Below are positions 47,611 through 55,005 of a stretch of 55,005 nt of DNA, piece by piece. The notes under the pieces were generated by a model that did not search any database, was not told the DNA's origin, and saw nothing but the letters and a program-made list of their open reading frames with translations. This DNA is from an uncultured Pelagibacteraceae bacterium. Its GTDB lineage: Bacteria; Pseudomonadota; Alphaproteobacteria; Pelagibacterales; Pelagibacteraceae. How positions within the stretch are numbered: the first letter of the stretch is position 1; the number at the start of each line of letters is the position of its first letter. The stretch spans positions 1 through 55,005 of the forward strand of contig CACBQD010000011.1 of the NCBI GenBank assembly GCA_902541285.1. Reading direction: 5' to 3'. The position numbers and the translations under genes are program-made.

Positions 47611-48859
47611 AATTTCTAAAGTTATTGCGAGACAAGTTTTTGATAGTAGAGGAAATCCAACTATAGAAACAGAAGTATTTGTGAAAAATATTAGTGCATC
47701 AGCAATTTGTCCATCAGGAGCATCAACTGGCACTTACGAAGCTTTTGAAAAAAGAGATATTAATAATAAAAAATATCTTGGAAAAAGTGTTTTAAAACCT
47801 GTTGAATTTATAAATAAGGTAATATCAAATAAGTTAAAAAATTTTAATGTCCATCAACAAGAAAAAATAGATAATTTATTAATAAGACTTGATGGCACAA
47901 AACAAAAAAAAAGAGTTGGAGCTAATGCAATTCTTTCTGTTTCAATTGCTGTCAAAAAATTATCATCTAAAATTAAGAAAATTCCAATTTATAAAAATTT
48001 ACTAATAAATAAAAACTTTAAATTACCTTATCCCTTAATGAATATAATTAATGGAGGTGCACACGCTAATAATGGCCTTAGAATTCAAGAATTTATGATA
48101 AGACCAGATAAAGCAAAAACATTTTCTGAAGGTGTTAGAATGTGTTTTATTGTTATTAATAAGTTAAGAGATTTAATTAAGAAAATGGGTTATTCCACTT
48201 CCGTTGGAGACGAAGGTGGTTTTGCACCAATGATAAGTAATAATGAAGATGCGTTAAAACTTATAGTTAAAGCCATAAATTTATCTGGTTTTAAAAATGG
48301 AAAAGATATAGTTATTTGTTTGGACGTTGCAGCCAATGAGTTGCTTAAAAATAAAAAATATTCAATTCACTCTAAAAAATATACTAGTGTAGACAAATCT
48401 ATAAAAAATTATCTTAGACTAATAAAAAAATATAAAATTATGTCTATTGAAGACCCATTTGGAGAAAATGATTGGTCTGCATGGAAAAAACTTTTAATTC
48501 AAACAAAAGATAAAGTGCAAATTGTTGGCGATGATCTTTTTGTGACTAATTTAGAACGGTTGAAAATTGGTTTTTTAAATATTTTAGCTAATTCAATATT
48601 AATTAAATTAAATCAAATTGGTACTGTCACAGAAACACTTGAGGTTATAAAGTTTGCAAAAATAATTGGTTATAAAACCATAATTTCCCATAGATCTGGT
48701 GATAGTGAAGATACCTTTATTGCAGATTTTGCAGTAGGAACTGGTTCTAATCAAATTAAAACAGGATCTTTGGCTAGATCAGAAAGAGTTTCAAAATATA
48801 ATCAATTATTAAGAATTGAAAACGAACTTGGAAAAAAATCTAAAATGCATAGAATCTAA
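47603..48859 (+). CDS. eno: enolase
   Basis: This 418-residue glycolytic enzyme converts 2-phosphoglycerate to phosphoenolpyruvate. Motifs include ARQVFDSRGNPTIETEV, CPSGASTGTYEA, SVGDEGGFAP, SIEDPFGENDW, and the signature LIKLNQIGTVTET. ISHRSGDSEDTFIADF is near the active-site Lys. ftsB follows after 2 bases. Confidence 0.98.
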   Translation: MSKISKVIARQVFDSRGNPTIETEVFVKNISASAICPSGASTGTYEAFEKRDINNKKYLGKSVLKPVEFINKVISNKLKNFNVHQQEKIDNLLIRLDGTKQKKRVGANAILSVSIAVKKLSSKIKKIPIYKNLLINKNFKLPYPLMNIINGGAHANNGLRIQEFMIRPDKAKTFSEGVRMCFIVINKLRDLIKKMGYSTSVGDEGGFAPMISNNEDALKLIVKAINLSGFKNGKDIVICLDVAANELLKNKKYSIHSKKYTSVDKSIKNYLRLIKKYKIMSIEDPFGENDWSAWKKLLIQTKDKVQIVGDDLFVTNLERLKIGFLNILANSILIKLNQIGTVTETLEVIKFAKIIGYKTIISHRSGDSEDTFIADFAVGTGSNQIKTGSLARSERVSKYNQLLRIENELGKKSKMHRI

Positions 48860-48861
48860 TA

Positions 48862-49167
48862 ATGTTTGATAAAATAAAAAAAAATTATTTTATTTTGATT
48901 ATAACTTTTCTATTTATTTACTTTTTCTTCAATCTATTAGGTGGTGAAAGAGGTTTAATTTCTTATTTAAAAAAAAAAGAAATTTATGAAGAACTAAATA
49001 TAAAACAAAAAGATTTGAAATTCAAAATTCGAGAATTAGAGCGCAAAAACTCTTTATTAACTGAAGATATAGACCTTGATTTTATTGAAGTTTTAATACG
49101 AGACAAATTTTTATTTGGAAAAGATGGAGAGACTACTTATATAATAAAATATGATGGACAAAATTAA
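48862..49167 (+). CDS. ftsB: FtsB/DivIC-type septum formation initiator
   Basis: This 101-residue protein has one N-terminal transmembrane segment (about residues 8-27) followed by a coiled coil (about residues 36-72) and a short end containing [18 protein letters not shown]. This is the FtsB/DivIC layout of the divisome FtsQLB complex. The position after eno is characteristic. A 10-base A run lies in codons after SYL. It overlaps lipA by 17 bases. Confidence 0.85.
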   Translation: MFDKIKKNYFILIITFLFIYFFFNLLGGERGLISYLKKKEIYEELNIKQKDLKFKIRELERKNSLLTEDIDLDFIEVLIRDKFLFGKDGETTYIIKYDGQN

Positions 49168-50077
49168 ACCAAGACACCCTGAAAAAGTTAAAAATCCTGT
49201 TAATCCATTCAAAAAGAAACCAGCTTGGATTAGATCTAAATTATCAGACAGTAAAGAGTTTTTTTTAACCAAAACTATAGTTAACCAAAATAATTTAGTC
49301 ACCGTTTGCCAAGAAGCAAACTGTCCAAATATTACTGAGTGTTGGAGTAAAAGACATGCAACATTTATGATTATGGGCGATACTTGCACAAGAGCTTGTG
49401 CTTTTTGTGATGTTAAAACTGGGAAACCTGAAAAATTGGATGAATTTGAACCACTAAAAATTGCAAATGCAGTTAAAAAACTAAATTTAAGACATGTTGT
49501 AATCACATCTGTTGATAGAGATGATTTGCCTGACGGTGGATCAACTCATTTTAAAGAAGTTGTAGAAATTATTAGAAAAAAAAATCCAAATACTACAATA
49601 GAAGTCTTGACGCCAGATTTTCTTAGAAAAGGTGACTCTTACAAAATTATTTTAAGCGCAAATCCAGATGTTTTTAATCATAATATAGAAACTGTTCCAA
49701 GATTATATGTAAAGGTTAGACCTGGTGCTAGATATTTTTCATCTTTAGAACTTCTTAAAAATGCAAAAAAAGATAATAAACAAATTTTTACAAAGTCAGG
49801 TATAATGGTTGGTCTGGGTGAGGAAAAAGATGAAGTAATCCAAGTAATGGATGATTTAAGATCTGCAGATGTTGATTTTTTAACGATTGGTCAATATCTT
49901 CAACCAACAGTAAAGCATCATCCTTTAGATAGATATTATCATCCCGATGAATTTAGAGATCTAGAAATAATAGCAAAGTCAAAAGGATTCTTATTAGTTT
50001 CATCTTCTCCGTTAACTAGATCTTCATATCATGCTGATGAAGATTTTGCCAAATTAAAACAAAACAGACGCAATTAA
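49151..50077 (+). CDS. lipA: lipoyl synthase
   Basis: This 308-residue radical SAM enzyme inserts two sulfur atoms into octanoyl groups on carrier proteins. The auxiliary-cluster cysteines are C53, C58 and C64 ([14 protein letters not shown]). The radical SAM cysteines are C79, C83 and C86 (CTRACAFC). The C-terminal RSSYHA supplies the conserved serine. ATG 49154 is an equally possible start. The pyruvate dehydrogenase genes that often separate ftsB and lipA are not here. Confidence 0.97.
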   Translation: MMDKIKPRHPEKVKNPVNPFKKKPAWIRSKLSDSKEFFLTKTIVNQNNLVTVCQEANCPNITECWSKRHATFMIMGDTCTRACAFCDVKTGKPEKLDEFEPLKIANAVKKLNLRHVVITSVDRDDLPDGGSTHFKEVVEIIRKKNPNTTIEVLTPDFLRKGDSYKIILSANPDVFNHNIETVPRLYVKVRPGARYFSSLELLKNAKKDNKQIFTKSGIMVGLGEEKDEVIQVMDDLRSADVDFLTIGQYLQPTVKHHPLDRYYHPDEFRDLEIIAKSKGFLLVSSSPLTRSSYHADEDFAKLKQNRRN

Positions 50078-50081
50078 TTAA

Positions 50082-50519
50082 ATGCCAAAAGCATCTGTAA
50101 CGCGATTTATAGAACGCGATAAAAAAACACTTATTAATTTTGTTTTAGATATTGAAAAGTATCCTGAATTTATTCCTTTTTGCATAGATTCCAAAGTTTA
50201 TGAAAAAAGAGAGTTTCAAAATTCTGTAAACATTATAGCAGATTTAACTATAGGTAAAAAACCATTTACTGACACATATAAAAGTGATGTTAAGTATAAT
50301 AAAAAAAATGATCACATTCATGTTACTAATATCGATGGCCCTTTAAATTACTTAGAAAATAATTGGAAGTTTGTGGAGAGAGATAATTTTACTGAAGTTC
50401 ATTTTGATGTCGATTTCGAAATTAAAAATAAATTTCTTAATATTATTATGTCAAAATCTTTTCAATATGGGCTTAATAAAATAGCTGATGCTTTTCAAGA
50501 AAGAGCTGAAAATCTTTAG
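50082..50519 (+). CDS. COQ10/RatA-type START-domain protein
   Basis: This 145-residue protein matches the polyketide-cyclase/START family that includes mitochondrial COQ10 and bacterial RatA. It has FVLDIEKYPEFIPFC near residues 20-34 and FQERAENL at the end. In alphaproteobacteria the gene follows lipA and is thought to bind ubiquinone and aid its delivery to the respiratory chain, which fits the neighbouring complex I operon. The E. coli relative RatA was described as a ribosome-binding toxin, a role I would not assume here. It is convergent with cinA, overlapping by 4 bases. Confidence 0.85.
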   Translation: MPKASVTRFIERDKKTLINFVLDIEKYPEFIPFCIDSKVYEKREFQNSVNIIADLTIGKKPFTDTYKSDVKYNKKNDHIHVTNIDGPLNYLENNWKFVERDNFTEVHFDVDFEIKNKFLNIIMSKSFQYGLNKIADAFQERAENL

Positions 50520-50974
50520 ATAAAAGAGTTAATCATATCTAAAGTTCTTTTTATTGTAGCTTTCTGAATCTTAATTCTTTCTCTACTTTTAAAAATATTT
50601 TTTGTGATTAATATTTTATTATTTTTTTTTAATCCAATATAAACTAATCCAACTGGTTTAAGTTTAGTTCCTCCATTCGGTCCTGCTATACCAGTTATAG
50701 ATATATTTATTTGAGCTTTAGAAATCTTTGATAAACAATTTACCATTTCTTTACAACATTCTGCACTAACTGCTCCATATTTTTTGATTGTTTTTTTTTT
50801 TACTTTTAAAATGTTTATTTTTGCATCGTTTGAATAGGTTATAAGGCCAAGACCAAAGATTTTGGATGCACCACTTATTGATGTGATAGCTGAGCTTAAC
50901 ATTCCTCCTGTACAAGATTCTACAATTGAAATTTTAATTTTTTTTTTTAATAACTTTTTAAATAAATTCTTCAT
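50516..50974 (-). CDS. pncC: CinA C-terminal-type nicotinamide-nucleotide amidase
   Basis: This 152-residue protein corresponds to the C-terminal domain of CinA (PncC), which deamidates nicotinamide mononucleotide to nicotinate mononucleotide. Typical motifs are ISIVESCTGGMLSSAITSISGAS (residues 14-36), GLGLITYSNDAKI and ITGIAGPNGGTKLKPVG. It is the stand-alone amidase form. Its former neighbours pgpA and ispDF, on the same strand, are now separated from it by two plus-strand genes. Confidence 0.92.
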   Translation of the reverse strand: MKNLFKKLLKKKIKISIVESCTGGMLSSAITSISGASKIFGLGLITYSNDAKINILKVKKKTIKKYGAVSAECCKEMVNCLSKISKAQINISITGIAGPNGGTKLKPVGLVYIGLKKNNKILITKNIFKSRERIKIQKATIKRTLDMINSFI

Positions 50975-51168
50975 TTCATATAAGTTTTAAAATTATGATA
51001 TAATATCAAATCGAAATAACATGTAGTCAAATAATCACATTATCATTAATTTGTATATTTTTTATATTATCAAATTTGATTAATATATAATGATTTTAAT
51101 AAATATAATTTTACTTTATAATTAAAATAATTATTGATTATTTTGAATTAAGTTATACATACAAACTC
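50975..51168. promoter_or_regulatory. 194-base divergent A+T-rich region with two dyads
   Basis: This is the largest non-coding stretch in the window without an RNA gene call. It separates cinA (minus) from the radical SAM gene (plus). TGATAT-A-ATATCA (50996-51008) is a perfect dyad 22 bases from the cinA start. A 25-base dyad at 51063-51087, centred on AAATTT, pairs over 12 bases with one bulge; its core is the perfect palindrome ATCAAATTTGAT (51069-51080). A weak promoter-like pair, TATTGA and TATACA with 16 bases between, lies at 51132-51159. No ORF or known RNA was recognised. Confidence 0.5.
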
Positions 51169-52233
51169 ATGAATTATATTCCAACTCATGTGCAAATAGA
51201 AACGGTTAATAGATTCTGCGACGCCAGATGTCCAATGTGTACAATAAAATTTGTTCCTGATCACGCTAAAGACGCACCTGATGAGCTTTCAAATAATGGT
51301 CAATCTAGACCTGCAGAAATAATGAAATTAAACACTTTCAAAGAAATTACTATTAAATTTAAACCTTATGTAGATAAAATTAGGTTTCTAAGTTTACATG
51401 GTTGTGGAGAACCTTTGTTAGACAAAACTCTACCTGAAAAAATAAAATTTGCGAAACAAGAGGTTGGTTTTAAAGAAGTTGGCTTTACTTCTAATTGTAG
51501 TGTGCTAACTGAAAAGATGGCTAATAGACTTTTAGAGGCAGGACTCAATTGTATAATACCTTCAATAGATGGCTTGACTAAAGATGTTCTTGAAGCAATT
51601 AGACCAAGAACAAATTTTGAGAGAACATATAAAAATGTTAAGTATTTTATTAATCAAAGAAATAAACTTAACTCAAACTGTAAAGTATTAATTAGAATGG
51701 TAAGACAACAATTAAATTATCATCAATGGGAAGATTATAATATTTATTGGAATAAAATTTTAGATAGGAATAAAGGTGATGATATATTGGGAGTAGATGT
51801 TCATAATACAGGCGGAAAAGTTAAAAATTTTGACAAAATGAGAGTTGATGACTTTCATAATCACGAAAAAGAACATGAAGAACATTTTACTGAACAAGTA
51901 AATAAAGGAAATTTTAAAAAAATTACTACTCCTAAGAATGGTGATGGTAAAGTTTATGTTAAAGCTCACGAGGTTGAAGAGATAGGTGGTTGTCCTGATT
52001 TATTTAGTAGATTGAGTATTTTTGCTTCAGGTGACGTTGCCTTATGTTCTGCTGATCAAGCCGAATATTACAAATTAGGAAATATAGTTAAAGAGGATCC
52101 TATTAAAGTATTTAATAACGAAGGTTTTTCAATTTATAGAAATAAATGGTTAAATAATGAATATAAAAATCTTAAATATTGTAAAGATTGTAAAATTTAT
52201 CTTTCAAGATTTCACAAAACATATGTTTCCTAA
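51169..52233 (+). CDS. radical SAM/SPASM-domain protein of unknown substrate
   Basis: This 354-residue protein has the radical SAM cluster motif CDARCPMC (C17, C21, C24), then LHGCGEPLLD (near residue 77) and PSIDGLTKDVLEAIRP, all typical of the SPASM subgroup. The C-terminal SPASM-like domain supplies C275 (GGCPD), C293 (ALCSAD), C338 and C341 (YCKDC), enough for one auxiliary 4Fe-4S cluster. IFASGDVALCSADQAEYYKLG and the following GN match the usual SPASM pattern. Substrates of relatives include peptides and sugars. The next gene, 9 bases on, is a glycosyltransferase, so a role in making or modifying a surface glycan is inferred. The pair interrupts the ispDF-pgpA-cinA order. Confidence 0.88.
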   Translation: MNYIPTHVQIETVNRFCDARCPMCTIKFVPDHAKDAPDELSNNGQSRPAEIMKLNTFKEITIKFKPYVDKIRFLSLHGCGEPLLDKTLPEKIKFAKQEVGFKEVGFTSNCSVLTEKMANRLLEAGLNCIIPSIDGLTKDVLEAIRPRTNFERTYKNVKYFINQRNKLNSNCKVLIRMVRQQLNYHQWEDYNIYWNKILDRNKGDDILGVDVHNTGGKVKNFDKMRVDDFHNHEKEHEEHFTEQVNKGNFKKITTPKNGDGKVYVKAHEVEEIGGCPDLFSRLSIFASGDVALCSADQAEYYKLGNIVKEDPIKVFNNEGFSIYRNKWLNNEYKNLKYCKDCKIYLSRFHKTYVS

Positions 52234-52242
52234 AAATATTTT

Positions 52243-53736
52243 TTGAAAAAAAATATTAAAATAAAAACTGTTTTACATTTAACACCTAATTTATCTGGAG
52301 GATTAGGAAGAGTATTATTTTCAACGTTAAATTTTTTTTCTACCAATAGTACATTTTATAACCATGAAATAATAATTCTTGAAAAAAATTATTTAAAAAA
52401 TAATCCTCTTATTGAGAAGAGATTTTCTATATTTAAAAAAAAAATACATGTTAATAAATCCAATCAATTTATAAAAAATAAAATTATTGAATCAGATATT
52501 ATTCAATTAGAATATTGGAACCATCCATTAATTTATAAATTTATTACACAATTTGTAATGCCTAAATCACGTTTAATTATTTGTTCACACATAAATGGTT
52601 TTTTCAGACCCCAAATTTTAAACAAAAATGTTGTTAAGTTTTCTGATTATTTTTTATGTACAACGAAAGCATCAAAAAAAAATAAATTATTTAAGGAAAA
52701 TAAATATCTTAGAAAAAAATTAAAATTTATTACCTTTCCAGTCGATTTTAATAGATTAAAAAAAATTAAAAAAAAGAAGCATAATGGTTTTAATTTAACA
52801 TATATTGGAACCTTGGATTATTCAAAATTACATAATAATTTTATTAAAATTTCAAGCTCTATAAAAATTCCAAATTTAAATATAATAGTTTGTGGAACAG
52901 GGTCTGATTTCAATTTAATAATTAAGCAATCATTAAAATATAATAATAAAAGATTTAGGTTTACTGGTTTTAAAGAAAATATAAAAAGTATATTGGAAAA
53001 AACTGATATTTTTGGATATCCGCTAAACAGGCATCACTTTGGTAGTGGGGAACAAGTTTTAATTGAAGCAATGTATTCAAAAATTCCTGTGGTTGCCTTT
53101 TCTAATCCTGCTGAAAGAGAAATTATTGAAAATGGTGTTACAGGATATTTAGCTAAAAATGATAAAGAATATGTCAAGATAATTGAAACATTAAGTAGAA
53201 AAAAAAAACTGAGACAAAAGATTGGAAATAATGCACATGAGTATGTTTTAAAAAACTTTTCGCCTTCTGATAACTTTAAAAAATTGCAAAATATGTATGA
53301 TTTGATTATGAAAAATAAAAAAAAAAATAGATTATTTCAAAGCAATATTTTTCTTAAAAATAAAGGAAATAAATTGCAAAATTTAGGGGCTGAATTATTC
53401 TTAGAATCTTTAGCTGATAATAGTTATGAATTTAAAACAAGTTTTTATAATAATGGCAAAAGGATAATTAAAAAAATCAATAATTTGATCAAAAATTCTG
53501 AGAATGAGTTAACCGTTCTTACTAAAGGTAGTTTATTTCAATATTTATATTTCTTTCCAAAAGATAAATATTTAAATTTTTGGGCTGGTTTAATTAAAAA
53601 TAAAAAAAGTCAAATTAACTCCAGACTAAAATCTATAAATTATAATCTTTCAAGAAAGTACCTTTTAAGAGCATATAACGCTGATAAATACAATAAAGAA
53701 TTTAAATATTATTTAAAAAATTTATTTAATAAATAG
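52243..53736 (+). CDS. GT4-like glycosyltransferase with C-terminal extension
   Basis: This 497-residue protein has a GT-B layout. The N-terminal domain starts with LHLTPNLSGGLGRVLFST. The C-terminal domain has LTYIGTLDYSKLHNN, IIVCGTGSDF, and PLNRHHFGSGEQVLIEAM (E270, E275), followed by IPVVAFSNPAEREIIENG, the nucleotide-sugar site of GT4-type enzymes. The first Glu of the usual E-x7-E is replaced by Gly (267). About 110 residues after position 385 (from GAELFLESLADNSYEF on) belong to no domain I recognise. The start is TTG at 52243, 9 bases after the radical SAM stop, with no clear Shine-Dalgarno. It is extremely rich in Lys, Asn and Ile. A role in LPS, capsule or another glycan is likely but the sugar is unknown. 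Confidence 0.82.
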   Translation: MKKNIKIKTVLHLTPNLSGGLGRVLFSTLNFFSTNSTFYNHEIIILEKNYLKNNPLIEKRFSIFKKKIHVNKSNQFIKNKIIESDIIQLEYWNHPLIYKFITQFVMPKSRLIICSHINGFFRPQILNKNVVKFSDYFLCTTKASKKNKLFKENKYLRKKLKFITFPVDFNRLKKIKKKKHNGFNLTYIGTLDYSKLHNNFIKISSSIKIPNLNIIVCGTGSDFNLIIKQSLKYNNKRFRFTGFKENIKSILEKTDIFGYPLNRHHFGSGEQVLIEAMYSKIPVVAFSNPAEREIIENGVTGYLAKNDKEYVKIIETLSRKKKLRQKIGNNAHEYVLKNFSPSDNFKKLQNMYDLIMKNKKKNRLFQSNIFLKNKGNKLQNLGAELFLESLADNSYEFKTSFYNNGKRIIKKINNLIKNSENELTVLTKGSLFQYLYFFPKDKYLNFWAGLIKNKKSQINSRLKSINYNLSRKYLLRAYNADKYNKEFKYYLKNLFNK

Positions 53737-53771
53737 ATTTATAAAGATTTTGTTGAGAAATTTTAAAATAT

Positions 53772-54263
53772 TTAGAACTTAAGACTTATTAAGTAGATCA
53801 TCATAATTGTATAAAGACCTGCCATTATATCATCCATAATTATACCAAAAAAATTTTTATGTTTTTTATCAAAATAACTTACTGGAAAAGGTTTAACGAT
53901 ATCGAAGAATCTAAAAAGTATAAAAGATAATAAATAATAAATTTCAACAGGGATATCGATCAGATTTTCAGATGATAGATATGCTATAAGTATCAAAGGC
54001 ATTGTTTGACCTAAGACCTCATCAATTACAATTTGTCTTGGGTCTTTATTTTCAAACTCTGTTTCAGAGTCCATAACAGCATAAAAAGAATAAAAGAATA
54101 TTATAGAATATAATATTAATATGTAATTTAAGTTTTTAAATTGTAATATTTCAAATAATACATAAAGAATTAAAACTGTGATTAATGATGTAAATGTACC
54201 AGGTATTTTAGAAATATAACCATTTCCAAAAAATGTAGATATTAATATATTGATCTTTTTCAT
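53772..54263 (-). CDS. pgpA: phosphatidylglycerophosphatase A
   Basis: This 163-residue membrane enzyme dephosphorylates phosphatidylglycerophosphate to phosphatidylglycerol. Motifs are FGNGYISKIPGTFTSL (residues 12-27), KDPRQIVIDEVLGQ (metal-binding Asp/Glu), FILFRFFDIVKPFPV, and GIIMDDIMAGLY. I start at 54263, because that ATG overlaps the ispDF stop as ATGA, although an upstream ATG at 54278 adds five residues. Confidence 0.93.
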   Translation of the reverse strand: MKKINILISTFFGNGYISKIPGTFTSLITVLILYVLFEILQFKNLNYILILYSIIFFYSFYAVMDSETEFENKDPRQIVIDEVLGQTMPLILIAYLSSENLIDIPVEIYYLLSFILFRFFDIVKPFPVSYFDKKHKNFFGIIMDDIMAGLYTIMMIYLISLKF

Positions 54264-55005
54264 TTTGATATTGAGCAAACCACTTCACATGCTATAGCTT
54301 TTTCATTTCCGATTATACCTAATTTTTCAACAGTTTTACCTTTCAAATTTATTAAATTTTTATTTATAGAAAGCAATGTTGATAATGATTTTATTATTTT
54401 ATTTCTGATTTTTGTAACTTTTGGATTTTCACATATTAAATTTATATCTATATTATTTATTAAAAAGTTATTATCATTTAATAACTTAAGTACTGGTGTA
54501 AGCATATTTTTAGACCTGATATTTTTAAATTTATTTGAATTACTTGGAAATAGAGTACCAATGTCACTTTTTCTCATTGCTCCTAATAATCCGTCAATGA
54601 TTGCATGTAAAATTACATCACCATCTGAATGTCCTTTAAGACCTGAATGAAAAGGAATTCTTGCTCCTCCAAGAAAGAGTTTTTTATTTTTAATTAATCT
54701 ATGAACATCAAAGCCGATACCATAATAATTTTCTGATTTTAGATATTTAAGATCATTTATTGTTGTTATCTTAAAGTTGTCTTTTTCTCCAAGGATAAAT
54801 TTAATTTTCTTATTATTTATTATGTATAAACTAGCTTCATCAGTAATTTTTTCTTTATTTTTTTTATATAAATTAAAAAGTTCTTTAAAATTAAAACACT
54901 GGGGAGTTTGTGTTAGTAGAATTTTATCACGATTTAAGTTACTAATTTGATTCTTAAATTTATATTTTACTGAATTTTCTGATTTTAAATATGGAACAAC
55001 TGCAC
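54260..55005 (-). CDS. ispDF: bifunctional IspD-IspF, C-terminal part (5' end outside window)
   Basis: The frame stays open to the window edge, so the N-terminus is cut off. Reading inwards from 55005, the IspD end shows AVVPYLKSENS and LLTQTPQCFNF, then TDEASLY. After a short linker comes IspF, starting YYGIGFDVHRL and containing GGARIPFHSGLKGHSDGD, LHAIIDGLLGAM, and the C-terminal NEKAIACEVVCSISK. IspD makes CDP-methylerythritol and IspF makes the cyclodiphosphate, both in the MEP pathway that starts with dxr here. The IspD-IspF fusion is usual in alphaproteobacteria. An ATG at 54577 is internal, not a start. Confidence 0.96.
   Translation of the reverse strand, partial: AVVPYLKSENSVKYKFKNQISNLNRDKILLTQTPQCFNFKELFNLYKKNKEKITDEASLYIINNKKIKFILGEKDNFKITTINDLKYLKSENYYGIGFDVHRLIKNKKLFLGGARIPFHSGLKGHSDGDVILHAIIDGLLGAMRKSDIGTLFPSNSNKFKNIRSKNMLTPVLKLLNDNNFLINNIDINLICENPKVTKIRNKIIKSLSTLLSINKNLINLKGKTVEKLGIIGNEKAIACEVVCSISK

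Noticed and set aside
51169..52233. Assignment of the radical SAM protein as MoaA, PqqE or another named SPASM enzyme
   Set aside because: The motifs are only family-level; no molybdopterin or PQQ genes or precursor peptide accompany it.
54260..54577. A separate 105-residue gene at the end of the window
   Set aside because: The frame continues upstream without a stop into clear IspF and IspD sequence, so this is the end of ispDF.
1..55005. CRISPR arrays, insertion sequences, prophage genes or toxin-antitoxin systems
   Set aside because: No repeat-spacer pattern, transposase, integrase or phage structural gene was recognised; the RatA-like protein is better read as a COQ10-type protein next to lipA.

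Overview
The window is a gene-dense, strongly A+T-rich alphaproteobacterial chromosome segment. Gene order (lon, tRNA-Val/tRNA-Asp, nuoA-N, birA, coaX, rnj, proS, lolC/D, dnaE), extreme compaction, Lys/Asn/Ile-rich proteins and short versions of several families point to a streamlined marine SAR11 (Pelagibacterales) bacterium. This is inference from content and order; no rRNA gene is present to place it.

Layout. (1) 1-981: 3' part of lon. (2) 1029-1187: tRNA-Val(UAC) and tRNA-Asp(GUC). (3) 1271-24911: a 22-gene plus-strand block with no gap above 3 nt: complex I (nuoA-N), biotin ligase, type III pantothenate kinase, RNase J, a small DUF1467-type membrane protein, ProS, LolC/E-LolD and DnaE. 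(4) 24912-25035: a leader with a pseudoknot-capable fold in front of rpsB. (5) 25036-36627: rpsB-tsf-frr-uppS-cdsA-dxr-bamA-skp-lpxD-fabZ-lpxA-lpxI-lpxB, i.e. translation, isoprenoid and phospholipid precursors, outer-membrane protein assembly and lipid A. (6) 44012-36610, minus strand: ppiD-like gene, trpE-G-D-C, lexA with an SOS box, gltX. (7) 44070-50519, plus: tpiA, secG, pyrG, kdsA, eno, ftsB, lipA, coq10/ratA-like. (8) 50516-55005: cinA, pgpA and ispDF (edge-truncated) on the minus strand, split by a two-gene plus-strand cassette made of a radical SAM/SPASM protein and a glycosyltransferase.

The genes are mainly core envelope, energy and translation functions. LpxA/D/I/B, FabZ, KdsA, BamA, Skp and LolCD together build a lipid A-containing outer membrane; UppS, Dxr and IspDF supply isoprenoids; CdsA and PgpA serve phosphatidylglycerol synthesis. 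Compared with the usual alphaproteobacterial order, hupB, pyrH, rseP, moaC/moeA and the pyruvate dehydrogenase genes are missing from their expected slots, and the remaining genes have closed up, mostly with start/stop overlaps.

The least ordinary parts are the radical SAM-glycosyltransferase cassette, the rpsB leader, the perfect hairpin before nuoA, the recurrent 8-nt overlap junctions, and a PpiD-like protein with no visible parvulin domain. I found no CRISPR array, insertion sequence, phage gene or rRNA.
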